Of a stretch of 64,000 nucleotides of DNA, positions 54,821 through 64,000 are shown piece by piece. The DNA comes from Rhizophlyctis rosea (taxonomy: Eukaryota; Chytridiomycota; Chytridiomycetes; Rhizophlyctidales; Rhizophlyctidaceae), in NCBI GenBank assembly GCA_027596075.1, contig JADGJC010000101.1, positions 57,182-121,181 on the forward strand, written 5' to 3'. Every line of letters begins with the position of its first letter. Within the stretch, counting starts at the first letter, position 1. Below the pieces are notes generated by a model. The model ran no database searches. It was not told where the DNA came from and worked only from the letters and a program-made list of their open reading frames with translations. A program made the position numbers and the translations under genes.

Positions 54821-56819
54821 TCAAACCATATGCCACTCGCCCCCATCTCTGTCCCCCTCCCCCTCATCCTCACTATCCGTATCCCCCAATAACTCCTTCG
54901 AATACCCCGTCGTACCCACAGGCTCAACAAACTCCACCGACCCGCCCTTCCGTCTCCTCTTCAAGGCCATATGGAGTTTAACCACCTTGTTGAAATCCAG
55001 CGAGAAAGGGAAGACCATCACGTCCGTTGGGCCGTGGAGGAGGTCGGTGGAGCGTGGTGTTGGGGAGGTGGGGAGGTTTAGAGATTGGGAGGGGGAGGAG
55101 AGTGGGGAGGAGTTGGAGTGGGAGAGCGAGAGGGAGGAGGGTGGGCGGTTGATGTCCCTACGAAAACGAAAATAAGTTGTCTACACTGTAGTCATGATTA
55201 TCAATACGACTTCATATCACCCAATCCATACCATCCCAAATGAACCGCCTGACAGATCAACGCCAAATTCTCCAATGTGTGCGGGACTTGCTGCATGGGT
55301 ATATCCAGACCTTGGGTATAGCAGACGTACGCAATGTCAAAATTTAGCATGCTCAGCCCGACAGTAAAGGAATCTGCGTTGGTGTCCGTTAAGTAAAGTG
55401 GCATTTGGCTATGGCAAAGGGAGATCAGCTTTGCTAAGAGTTTTTGGTAAAAGAGAATACTTTTTCAGATTTACCTGGTTTCCAGGGTATCCATGTTGTG
55501 GGCTCGGGCATACGACTTTGATCCGCGGTTGACGAGTTTGAAAGGTAGTGAGACGTCGAGGTAGTTGGACAGGAGGATGAGCATATGGAGGACGTAGCCG
55601 ATGCCTGCGTTGAGTTTTTCGCGGGGGTAATCTACAATTGGTTGGAAAGTCAGTGGCAGCTCCTTCCCTTGAAGTCACGCCTATACCCACTCAGATAGTT
55701 CCTATCCTTCGGCCATCCAACATTCACAATCCTATACTCATGTAGATCATCCGAAGTGGAAGAAGTCGTCCGCGCAGAGTCCATGCTGGACCGTACCATC
55801 GAATCATTACCATTATTGGTTAATGACACCACGGATGAACTCATGGCCGCCGCAGCGGATGTAGCGGTAGAAGTAACGAAGGATGCGACGGAAGCGGCAA
55901 GACCCGCTCCACTACCTAACGATAGGCCTGTTGGCGGCGTGATGGATTTTACTTTCCGTTGCACCTGGCGAAGTCGAAACATGGAGACAAGTTCTCTAAC
56001 AAATCCGCGGCGAATGACCATGAGCCGGTCGGCAGATTGTTTATAACGCGCGTATTCTTCTTCCATGTCACGTTGTAGGCGGGTCCGCATGCGAAGATGT
56101 TCTTGGTCGAGGGCGGCGCGGGCTTGCATGAGGGATTGTTTACGAGCGTTGAGGATGTGTCGGTAGCGGGCAATTTGTTGTTGGTCTAGCCGTCGGTGGA
56201 TCATGATCAGTATGAAAGATCATTATGGTTTGGCTTATTGAGGGCAGACCTTCATTATTCTTCTGTCGTGCATCGGCTATTCGCCTTTCGACGCCGGCCA
56301 CTCTGGCACTAGTCGCAGCCAATGCCTGGCGCGATGGAAAGCCTGCAACGGCTCCTTTTGCTCCAATATTCTTTTCAATGGATTCGGCGAGTGCATTCCG
56401 TTCTTTGAGTAGCATCCCACTCAGCAATCGGTATTTCACTAGCCTGCATCAAACATTGGTGAGGTTGGTGCATAGCCGCGCACAGCTCACATACACACGC
56501 ACCTATCTTTCAAACAGTCGACACACCAAAACCGCCTATGGGTAGCGCCACAGGCCGCACATTCCAGCGGCGACGACACGTCGTGAGGAGTTGAAGGGGA
56601 GGGAGACACGACGCCAGCCTCCCTCACCCCTTTCCCCTGCACCTTTTCCTTTGGCGGCAGTTTGTTGGAGGTTTCGAGCTGAGCAACAAAACCCTTCCTG
56701 TAGCCAAGTGCACAAGTCGCGGTGTGGTAACTTGGAGGTTCAGTACGCAAGGTTCTTAGGTGGTGTATGCGTGTGAATACGCAACCAACGCCAATAAGAG
56801 GTATACTTTGGCTTCTCAC
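54821..56819 (-). CDS. ATG14: ATG14-like autophagy PI3-kinase complex subunit
   Basis: Six exons (56819-56503, 56443-56250, 56185-55691, 55631-55475, 55408-55211, 55157-54821) give 565 residues. The N-terminus contains a CxxC pair (CAACGATHRRFWCVDC) as in Atg14/Barkor. A long coiled coil follows (QQQIARYRHILNARKQ and onward). The Atg14/UVRAG core then reads EYRIVNVGWPKDRNYL, EKLNAGIGYVLHMLILLSNYL and LPFKLVNRGSKS. The last exon is Ser/Pro-rich with an acidic end. Atg14 targets Vps34-Vps15-Vps30 to autophagosome formation sites. Vps38/UVRAG shares the core; the cysteine pairs favour Atg14. The first ATG is not certain, because the first 60 residues look weakly coding. The last donor (GTCGTA) is atypical. 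Confidence 0.85.
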
Positions 56820-57198
56820 TGCGCTCCCTGGGTATCTTTTGCTAGTGGAGTAATGTTGATGGACTGTGTGAAAGAGTGCGACCCTTGCTGGGCCTAAGTA
56901 AGTTGTTCGTAACCACTGACACGGTCATGCTTGGAGGCCCAGCTTGGGCCATCATAGCTTGGGATAGTCACAAAAATAGCCACCCTCAGATGATAATTGA
57001 CGTGGACGTGACACGTTACCCAAAAACGACTATGGTCTACCCTCACAGCGGCACCCGGAAATTTGTCGGCACCGATCTAATAACAGATCTCGTCTGGACA
57101 GCCACATACATAACACCCCCGTGCTGCACAGTAGGGTCCAACCGACGGTATACCATATCCGTGATTTGGACGGACTTTCACTCGACCCATCAACAATC

Positions 57199-60100
57199 AT
57201 GGCGGCAGAGGTGGTGCAAAAGAAGTATCCACAGTATGTCCATCCACAAACAAGAACGCACTTCGACGCGCTTCACTAGCCTGTCCATTTGCCTAACCTT
57301 CAGTCTCTTTTAGGGACCTCGTTGCCTCAAAAGTGGTTGCGCGTGCCGCTTTACTTGTACCCATTCCCTTAGAACGCCGCGTTTACGTCTGGCCTTTTGG
57401 AATAGTATATGCCGCATGGGTGTATATTTGGCTCTTTCAATATGACCGCTTCTTGGGATCTCCTGAAGTCGCCGGCCTGACCTTCACACTATGCGCGGCG
57501 GCTCATGCTCTGTCCTTCCTGGTCTGCTTTTGGAGTGTTGCCGCGAGGGCTGCCTTAGAATGCCGTGCGGTAGGCTTCGCCAGCACTTCACCAACCCCAT
57601 AAACCACACAGTCTAAAACGATCAACGTCGGATAGGTCACCGATCCTTATCAGGCGGAGCGGATCATGGTTATCCCCACTGCACACAACGGTGCTGGAGC
57701 CATGTGCAACATTGAGCGCAGGGTATTTGATGATGAGAAGGTGCGGGGCCCCATGGGACGCTCAAATCGCAATTGCACCAACTCATGCCTCCCGCGTCCC
57801 TCCAGAGACCCCAGCTGCACTTCGTATTCCAACAGAAAAAGTTTTTGTACAACAAAGAAAATGGCAGGTTCGAAAAGTTGGACTATCCATCTCACCACCA
57901 GCCCAAACTTGGCGATTTCCTTGCTGCGCGGGGTGTAAGCAGCGAGGAGGAATTGCGACGGGCAACGGATAAATATGGGCCGAACAAGTACGGGCTGATA
58001 TTCGGGTTGGCTCACGAAGGATATCGTTGCTAAACAATATGCAGGTTCGACATCCCTGTACCCGCTTTCCAGGAGCTCTTCAAAGAACATATGGTTGCAC
58101 CGTTCTTCGTTTTCCAACTATTCTGCGTTGCACTGTGGTTCTTGGACGATATGTGGTACTACTCCTTGTTCACGTTGTTCATGTTGTTTGTCTTTGAAGC
58201 TACGGTGGTATTCCAGGTGGGTTTAAAACCATGCCTCGCAATCTCTACATCCAGCGTCCTGACATTGGATTTGAACCATTTGTAGCGGCTGAAAAACTTG
58301 CAAGAGTTCCGCTCAATGTCCATCAAACCGTATCCCATATCTGTATACCGGGAGGGCGCATGGTCTTCTGTACAAACAGATGCTTTGGTTCCTGGCGACA
58401 TTGTGTCTATCGTCCGCCCGAAGGATGATTCGCCTGTTCCCGCCGACATGCTCTTGTTGTCCGGCTCCTGTATCGCTAACGAAGCCATGCTGTCTGGAGA
58501 GTCGACACCTCAGCTGAAGGAGCCCATTGCATTGAGGGAGCAATCAGACATCTTTAAGATGTCTGATGATAAGGGCAGCGTGTTGTTCGGCGGGACGAAG
58601 ATTGTACAGGTTACCTCGCCGGAGGGTGCACCGCTGGTAGCGCCGGATGGCGGCGCCATTGCCTTTGTACTCCGAACCGGGTTCGCAACCCAGCAGGGTA
58701 AACTAGTCCGCACCATCGTCTACAGCACCGAGCGCATCACCGCCAACAACCTCGAATCGCTCCTCTTCATCCTCTTCCTCCTTGTTTTCGCCATCATCGC
58801 TGCCTCCTACGTTTGGGTCGAAGGCACAAAGAACGAAGAGAGAAAGAGATCCAAAGTCATGTTGGACTGCATCCTCATTATCACGTCCGTCGTCCCGCCC
58901 GAACTTCCCATGGAACTCTCGTTGGCGGTCAACAACTCCCTCATAGCGCTTGCCCGCTCCTATATTTACTGCACGGAACCCTTCAGAATACCGTTCGCCG
59001 GACGCGTCGATGTGGCGTGCTTCGACAAGACCGGTACCCTGACGGCGGAGAACCTTATTGTTGAGGGCGTCACCGGCCTTAAGGGCGACATCGACGCTGT
59101 CCAACTCGCCACCGACGTCCCTAACGAAACCGTCTACGTCCTCTCCGCCGCACACGCCCTCGTCCGCCTCGACGACGGCATCATCGGCGACCCGATGGAG
59201 AAAAACACCTTGGAAAGTGTCGGATGGACATTGGGCACTGCGGACATTGTCCACCCTAAGAACAACAAGAATAGCAAAATCTCGTTGAAGATCATGCGCC
59301 GGTTTGCGTTCTCGTCCGCGTTGAAGAGGATGAGCACTATTTCTGCGTTCCATGATCCTAGTGGGAGCGGTGGAAAGAGCTTTGTGGCCGTGAAGGGGGC
59401 GCCGGAGACGTTGAAGAGGATGTTTAAGGTTCTTCCGGAGGGGTATGATGAGCATTATAAGTATTGGGCGAGGAGGGGGAAGAGGGTTTTGGCGTTGGGG
59501 TATAAGTGGGTGGAGAAGATGAGTGTTTCTGAGGTGAGTGATTCGGAGTCGTGATGGGTTGACGGAGATTGGAGTTTGCTGATGGAATGTATTCTTACGT
59601 GTAGGCGCGGGAGGCCGCCAGGGACGATATTGAATGCGATTTGGTGTTTGCGGGTTTCTTGGTGTTCTATTGTCCTTTGAAGCCGGATGCTGTGCAGGCT
59701 GTGACTATGTTGAATGAGAGTTCGCATCGGGTATGATATTGTTTCCTGTGCGCGTTTTCCGGCTCCGTTAATTGAACATCATACGCACAGGTCGTGATGA
59801 TTACCGGTGACAACGCGCTCACCGCCTGCCACGTCGCACGCGAAGTCTCCATCGTAACCGAAGATGCTATCGTCGCGGACGTCTGGGAAGACGGCCAATT
59901 CGCCTGGCGCACCATTGACGAAAAAGTCACCTTCACCACTGACTTGGACTCTCCCGCCTTTGACCCGCGATTGGATAAGTTCGATCTCTGCTGCACGGGC
60001 AAAGGGTTGAGCGAGCTGGTGGGGAAAAAGTGTTTTGCGGCGCTTTTGCCGCGGATTTGGGTTTGGGCGCGGGTTAGTCCGAGCCAGAAGGAGTTGATTC

Positions 60101-61984
60101 TGATGGAGCTGAAGAGTGCGGGGTATACTACTTTGATGTGTGGGGATGGGACGAATGATGTTGGGGCGTTGAAGCAGGCGCATGTTGGTATGTACTGGGG
60201 TTTCTTTTGGTGCTTTGGTTTTTATGTTTGCCATGTTTGCTTGTTGGCAGTTATCTGCGGTTTGTTCAATCCTTGTTTATTGTCTTGCATTCCAACAGGC
60301 ATCGCCCTTCTTGACGGCACACCGGAAGGAATCAAGAAGCTCAATGAGAAGATGATGGAAGAGCGCAAGAAGGCACTTGCCGAGCAACAGGCAAAGATGC
60401 GGGAAGCTTGGGGTTTGCCTCCATTGCCGCCTCCGGGTGGGCAACAGCAGAACCAGTTGGGACAGAGGGTGGCGGCTAGTCAGCGGAAGGTGGGTGTTCT
60501 TGGAATTTGCTATATTTGTGTTGCGAAGATTGTTGTCAGCAAGTGGACTCAAGATTCTCTCTCCAGACCAATGCGATGGCGGACAAGATGCTAGACGCGA
60601 TGAGCAAGATGGAGGAGGAGACTGGGGAAGTCCCGCAGATTAAGTTTGGGGATGCGAGTGTTGCGGCTCCGTTTACGAGTAAGATTTCGCAGGTCATGTC
60701 TGGTGAGTTTTTGGAATTTCTCTTCGCGACCTGAAGGCATTTTTGGACTTGGGAAAATGGCAATGAGCATGAGTGTCCACACTCATGATGAGTCGCTCTG
60801 AATTCATTGATGTTCGATTTGGAGGTGGATGTAAGCCACTCCATCGTTTGGTCACACACTGTGTGACGTTGTTGGAGTGACGTTGAGACCTCCAGACCTG
60901 TAGTTCGGACATGGTCGCACAAAAAGTCGAACAATGTCTCATACTCATCTTCATGTTTCTTTCTTTTCGAAACACATATAGTATGCAGCATCGTACGCCA
61001 AGGTCGGGCAACACTTATTGCGATGTTACAAATGTACAAGATTTTGGCGTTGAACTGTTTGATTTCGGCGTATTCGATGAGTGTTTTGTATTTGGCGGGG
61101 ATCAAGCAGGGGGATTGGTATGTTTTCCTTTACATTTCGTTTTACTTTGGTGTAAATGGATGTTCTGATTCATTTGTTTTGTGATCTAGGCAAGCGACGA
61201 TCGGTGGGATGATGATTACTGTTTGTTTCTTTGGGATTGCGAAGTCTACGGTATGAGCAGCATCATCCGGATCCCTCTTTTCGGTGGCTTTCGTCTTAGA
61301 TGGTGTTGGAACCATAGGCATTGGAGAAACTATCGAAGCAGCGACCTCAGTCAAGCGTATTTAATTTCTATGTTGTCATCTCGGTCTTGGGACAAGCGGC
61401 CATCCACATCGCCGCGTTGGTGTACATTCGTCAACAGGCTATGGATTATTCCGAAGATCTGTATGTGTTGCATCCATGCTGCGTCGTCCTACTATTAAAT
61501 GTGACTGACACCTAACCACAGAGACGAAGAAATCAAACTCGACGCCGAGTTCTCGCCCAATCTCCTCAATAGCGCCGTCTACCTCGTCTCCCTCATCATG
61601 CAAATCTCGACATTCGCGATCAACTACCAAGGGCCGCCGTTTAGGGAAAGCATTATCCAGAACAAGGCGCTGTACCACTCGTTGGGGTGTGTTGCGTTGA
61701 TTGCTGTTACGGCGGCGGCGGAGTTGAATATGGGATTGAATAATTGGATGCAGTTGGTTCCTTTCCCGGGAGATGTGAGTATTGTGGGATGTGGTGTGGG
61801 AGTTACTCCGGGTTGAATGATGCTGGTTGCTGATGGTTTATTTTTTTTGATATTACAGTTCCGGTATAAGCTTTTGGCGACCATGGCGATTGATTTCTGT
61901 GGGTCTTGGGTTGTGGAGCAGATTTGCGCGGCATTGTTTTCGGATAATAAGCCGAAGGCGAGCTTGTTCCCCGTTCGGCCGTAA
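57199..61984 (+). CDS. SPF1: P5A-type ATPase SPF1 (ATP13A1 homologue)
   Basis: Fifteen exons. The N-terminus ([12 protein letters not shown]) precedes the P5A-specific first helices. Catalytic landmarks follow: [12 protein letters not shown] (actuator loop), the P5A signature [16 protein letters not shown] in M4, DKTGTLT with the phosphorylated Asp, KGAPETLK (nucleotide binding), [14 protein letters not shown] and [20 protein letters not shown]. The C-terminal helices include [20 protein letters not shown] and end ASLFPVRP. P5A ATPases sit in the ER membrane and extract mistargeted or misoriented transmembrane helices. Most introns are about 60-85 bp; the one at 60703-60981 is 279 bp. The acceptor before residues PQLHFVFQQ uses the second AG of CCAGAG. 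It is divergent from ATG14 with 379 bp between start codons. Confidence 0.95.
60768..60787. other. Perfect 9-bp inverted repeat in SPF1 intron
   Basis: CATGAGTGT and ACACTCATG are separated by two bases (CC) inside the 279-bp intron 60703-60981. The element could fold as a short hairpin in the transcript. It lies about 65 nt after the donor. Confidence 0.8.
60811..60912. ncRNA. Candidate imperfect hairpin within SPF1 intron
   Basis: About 100 nt fold back on themselves. The apex is GTCACACA / TGTGTGAC around one base (60851-60867). Outside it CACTCC pairs with GGAGTG, then TGGAGGT with ACCTCCA, then TGTTCGA with TTCGGACA allowing G-U pairs. Internal loops of six to nine bases separate the paired blocks. 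This is structure seen in the sequence; expression or processing is unproven. It sits in the longest intron of the gene, next to the smaller hairpin at 60768-60787. Confidence 0.5.
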
Positions 61985-63295
61985 GGGGGTGTGGGGTATG
62001 GGGAAGTAGGGTGGGATAATGGGTCTGGAGTGATGTTGGGGTGTGGTGTAGTATAACTGTAGGCGTAAATTGAAGCAGGACTATTATTATTGTTGGCGGT
62101 GAAGCCCGCAGATTTCCGCTGTCGTTTAGTGACTTGATGCATGCTCATCTGGCGGGAGATGGTCGTGAAGCGGATGTATGACTGAAGCGGCGGTCATCGT
62201 TCCCGTCTTGGCGTGCGGAGACACGATGTGAAAACTGCAGCGGATGCACATGCGGCTTTCCTCGAGTAACCATGTCCTTGGGATAATGCAGCATCTCTCG
62301 GACTATTTGGTAATTGGCAAGACGGTGAATGGTTGCGTGCCCGTTAGTGCTGTGCTGGACATCTTGGTGTGCAATATATTGAATAAGGAGAAGTTAAGGC
62401 AGTAGGCACTGCGGGCGGGGAGTGAGGATGGACGATACTTCCACGACAATGGCGGGGATGGAAAGACGGACGAGAATGATTGCGCTGTGTCATACATGTA
62501 CCGAACAACATGCGACCTCATCATAGCAAAGACGAAGGAGACCACGCTAGCTATTCATTGACAACGCTCTCTTGAAATTGATGAAGAATGTTCATGAAGA
62601 TTTATATATACAAATATATTACAAAGAAGTTCACACATAGTATATTGTCCACCGAAGTGGCCACCGAGTGTCACGGTCGCTTTGCGTTGATTTTCACATT
62701 CCAGGGCAGTTATTTGATTGGTCGTGCCCAGGACAGATCTAGAAGACAAAGAATCAGTATCCGTTATTGGACGGAGCCATGAAGTTGTCACTTCGACATC
62801 TCCCCACAGTATTATCTAACTATCTAACCCCCGGGGAAGAACGTGCAACCATTGCTTCTACTACCTTGTATCACTCGCAGGCAGGCCCACCCATACGGGC
62901 GCCCCCGCACAACGTCAACTACAGCAGCATGGCACTTGACCCAAAGGGCGGCAGGCGCAAAGGACTCTCCATTTCCCCATTGGTCTAGGCTACGACTTGA
63001 TACTTAGCTTTGAGCAGGACTTGCTGTGCGTGCAGAAGCGTAGAGGTTGCGAAGGTATGTGCGATACTTGCTGTATGTATGGTGCTTGTTGTTGAGTTGG
63101 AGATTGGCGTGGGGAGAGTGTGAAGTCGATGTCGAAAAAGGAAGAGGAAAGCGGGGGAAGGATGGTTTGTCAGTCTGAGGGGTGAGGTTGTTTTTATAGG
63201 AGTGTGATTTGGGGTCAGTCCAACTGGGATCGTGGTTGCCGGTTCATCACGTGACTCGTCACGACTCACTTTGCCCATACTTGCCTGATTTTGAC
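61985..63295. other. Intergenic, SPF1 3' region to transposon boundary
   Basis: About 1.3 kb without a confident gene. A 73-codon plus-strand frame (62767-62988) and a 97-codon minus-strand frame (62985-63278) are open but show no family motif. On the minus strand CCTATAAAAAC near 63195 is a good TATA box, but no convincing coding frame starts downstream of it. A non-coding transcript is possible. Confidence 0.4.
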
Positions 63296-63298
63296 TAA

Positions 63299-64000
63299 GA
63301 GCATCCGTAGTGGTCAGATTGAATCCCGTCAGATGTGGCTAATTGTGGCTTTTTTGTGCAACCACGTGATTCGTTCCGGGCAATTCCGAAGTTTTCAGAT
63401 CTGAATGGAAATTTTCGATTTATCGGTGCCTTTCAGATGACATTCAGATGGCAAAAAGTGGCTTGTTCCTCCCTGTTTTTCGCAAATACTGCAACACATT
63501 CAGATTTTTGGACAAAATCTGAGTCCATTCAAGAAAAAGCCACCTTGATTGATACATCAAAAATCTGAACGTCGCCATTCAAACTACGCCAATCGCCACC
63601 TCATTCACTAGCATATTTGGTCATATCATCAACCATGTCTGGCGGCATACACAGTCTCCCCGTCACCCTTCCAGGTCTCACCGAAGAGCAATATAAACAC
63701 CTACTGTCCCTTAACCCATACCTTTTGGCTGCGCAGTCTACCACCGCGCAGTGCGCACTGCCAATTACACCAACAGCTCCACCCTTCGCTCCAGCTTCTG
63801 TGCCTTCCTCTCCCGTCTATCCCTGCCCTGCACCAGAAGCAACCCCCTCTCCTTCCGTTGTGACCCCTCTTTCGCCACTAGTCCCAAAACCGTCCCCAAA
63901 GGCAGCTACCCGCCGTCAGAAGGTCACCGTCACACCTAAAGAGCCAAGTGTGATCCGCTTTACAGTTGAGGAAGATAAACTGCTCTGCATCACCTTCCTG
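63299..64000. mobile_element. PIF/Harbinger-type DNA transposon, left end (partial)
   Basis: A TAA trinucleotide (63296-63298) is followed by GAGCATCCGTAGTGG, which has the GRGCATC... form of PIF/Harbinger terminal inverted repeats. TAA suits their TWA target-site duplication. From 63635 to the window edge runs a frame with a SANT/Myb-like start, the second gene that such elements typically carry. The leader (63330-63600) is AT-rich with several CATTCAGAT/ATCTGAA-type words. The other terminus and any transposase lie beyond the right edge, so the call is provisional. Confidence 0.5.
63635..64000 (+). CDS. Probable transposon-borne Myb/SANT-like protein, partial
   Basis: The frame opens at ATG 63635 and is still open at the last base (122 codons), so the C-terminus is missing. 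The first 30 residues form a helix-rich segment (LPGLTEEQYKHLLSLNPY). A Pro/Ser/Ala-rich linker follows to about residue 90, then KVTVTPKEP and IRFTVEEDKLLCITFL. The last piece resembles the first helix of a trihelix/SANT domain, (F/W)-T-x-E-E-D-x-L-L. In Harbinger elements the Myb-like protein binds element ends and helps import the transposase. The position 336 bp inside a candidate terminal repeat fits. The identification rests on a short motif and is tentative. Confidence 0.5.
   Translation, partial: MSGGIHSLPVTLPGLTEEQYKHLLSLNPYLLAAQSTTAQCALPITPTAPPFAPASVPSSPVYPCPAPEATPSPSVVTPLSPLVPKPSPKAATRRQKVTVTPKEPSVIRFTVEEDKLLCITFL

Noticed and set aside
58703..59455. A 250-codon minus-strand frame inside SPF1
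   Set aside because: It lies opposite the catalytic core of the P5A ATPase and only reflects its codon bias; no motif or promoter.
60780..60820. C/D box snoRNA in the SPF1 intron (ATGATGA C-box-like, CTGA D-box-like)
   Set aside because: The only CTGA is about ten bases after the C-like box and no distal D box or terminal stem follows; the hairpin interpretation fits better.
62985..63278. A 97-codon minus-strand gene downstream of a TATA box
   Set aside because: The TATA box (near 63195) lies inside the frame, downstream of its ATG, so the promoter cannot serve that start; no motif is present.

Overview
This window is nuclear DNA from a zoosporic (chytrid-type) fungus. It has fungal genes (tyrosinase, Atg14-type and Spf1-type proteins, GPI2) cut by about 140 short spliceosomal introns, mostly 52-70 bp. 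It also has three genes that only organisms with a motile cilium keep: CFAP251/WDR66, IFT46 and MKS1. Coordinates below are spliced models built by eye. In nearly all of them the exon phases add up to a whole number of codons and the joins restore family motifs.

Layout, left to right. 1-785 (-) is the end of a GT64/exostosin-like glycosyltransferase running off the left edge. 2299-4333 (+) is a secreted tyrosinase with a tyrosine-rich tail. 4856-6349 (+) is an F-box-like protein. 6935-8209 (-) is GPI2/PIG-C in seven exons. 8553-11120 (+) is a DUF3818-like protein. 11171-12127 (-) is SMN and 12417-13669 (+) is SAP30BP/HCNGP, head to head. 13703-14621 (-) is unknown. 14945-18964 (+) is CFAP251. 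19850-20017 (+) is a 55-residue probable mitochondrial protein. 20736-26323 (+) is a 31-exon exportin-5/Msn5. 26867-29024 (+) is a ZZ/EF-hand membrane protein. 29337-29552 (-) is COX17. 30270-31364 (+) is a GNAT-MYND fusion.

A 37-bp tandem array lies at 31834-32198. Then come IFT46 (33123-34914, +), pyridoxal kinase (35314-36716, -), an unknown protein (37218-37865, +), a secreted metallopeptidase (38042-39424, -), RAD6 (40175-40728, +), two small membrane proteins (41259-41465 and 42911-43308, -), a multi-OB-fold zinc-ribbon protein (43597-46435, +), a 14-exon FtsX-like permease (46620-51315, -), MKS1 (51647-54451, +), ATG14 (54821-56819, -) and the P5A ATPase SPF1 (57199-61984, +). The right edge appears to enter a PIF/Harbinger-type transposon at 63299.

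Themes. (1) Most minus-strand genes sit head to head with a plus-strand gene across 290-750 bp, so shared promoters are the rule. (2) RNA splicing is prominent: SMN and SAP30BP share a promoter in a genome of very short introns, with 36-37 nt introns, a GC-AG intron and 11- and 18-nt microexons nearby. (3) Cilium genes are scattered, not clustered. The strongest candidates for something undescribed are the tyrosinase that carries a mussel-adhesive-like tail, the in-frame UAG in a small membrane protein, the paired hairpins inside the long SPF1 intron, and the transposon at the right edge. No tRNA, rRNA or CRISPR array was recognised.
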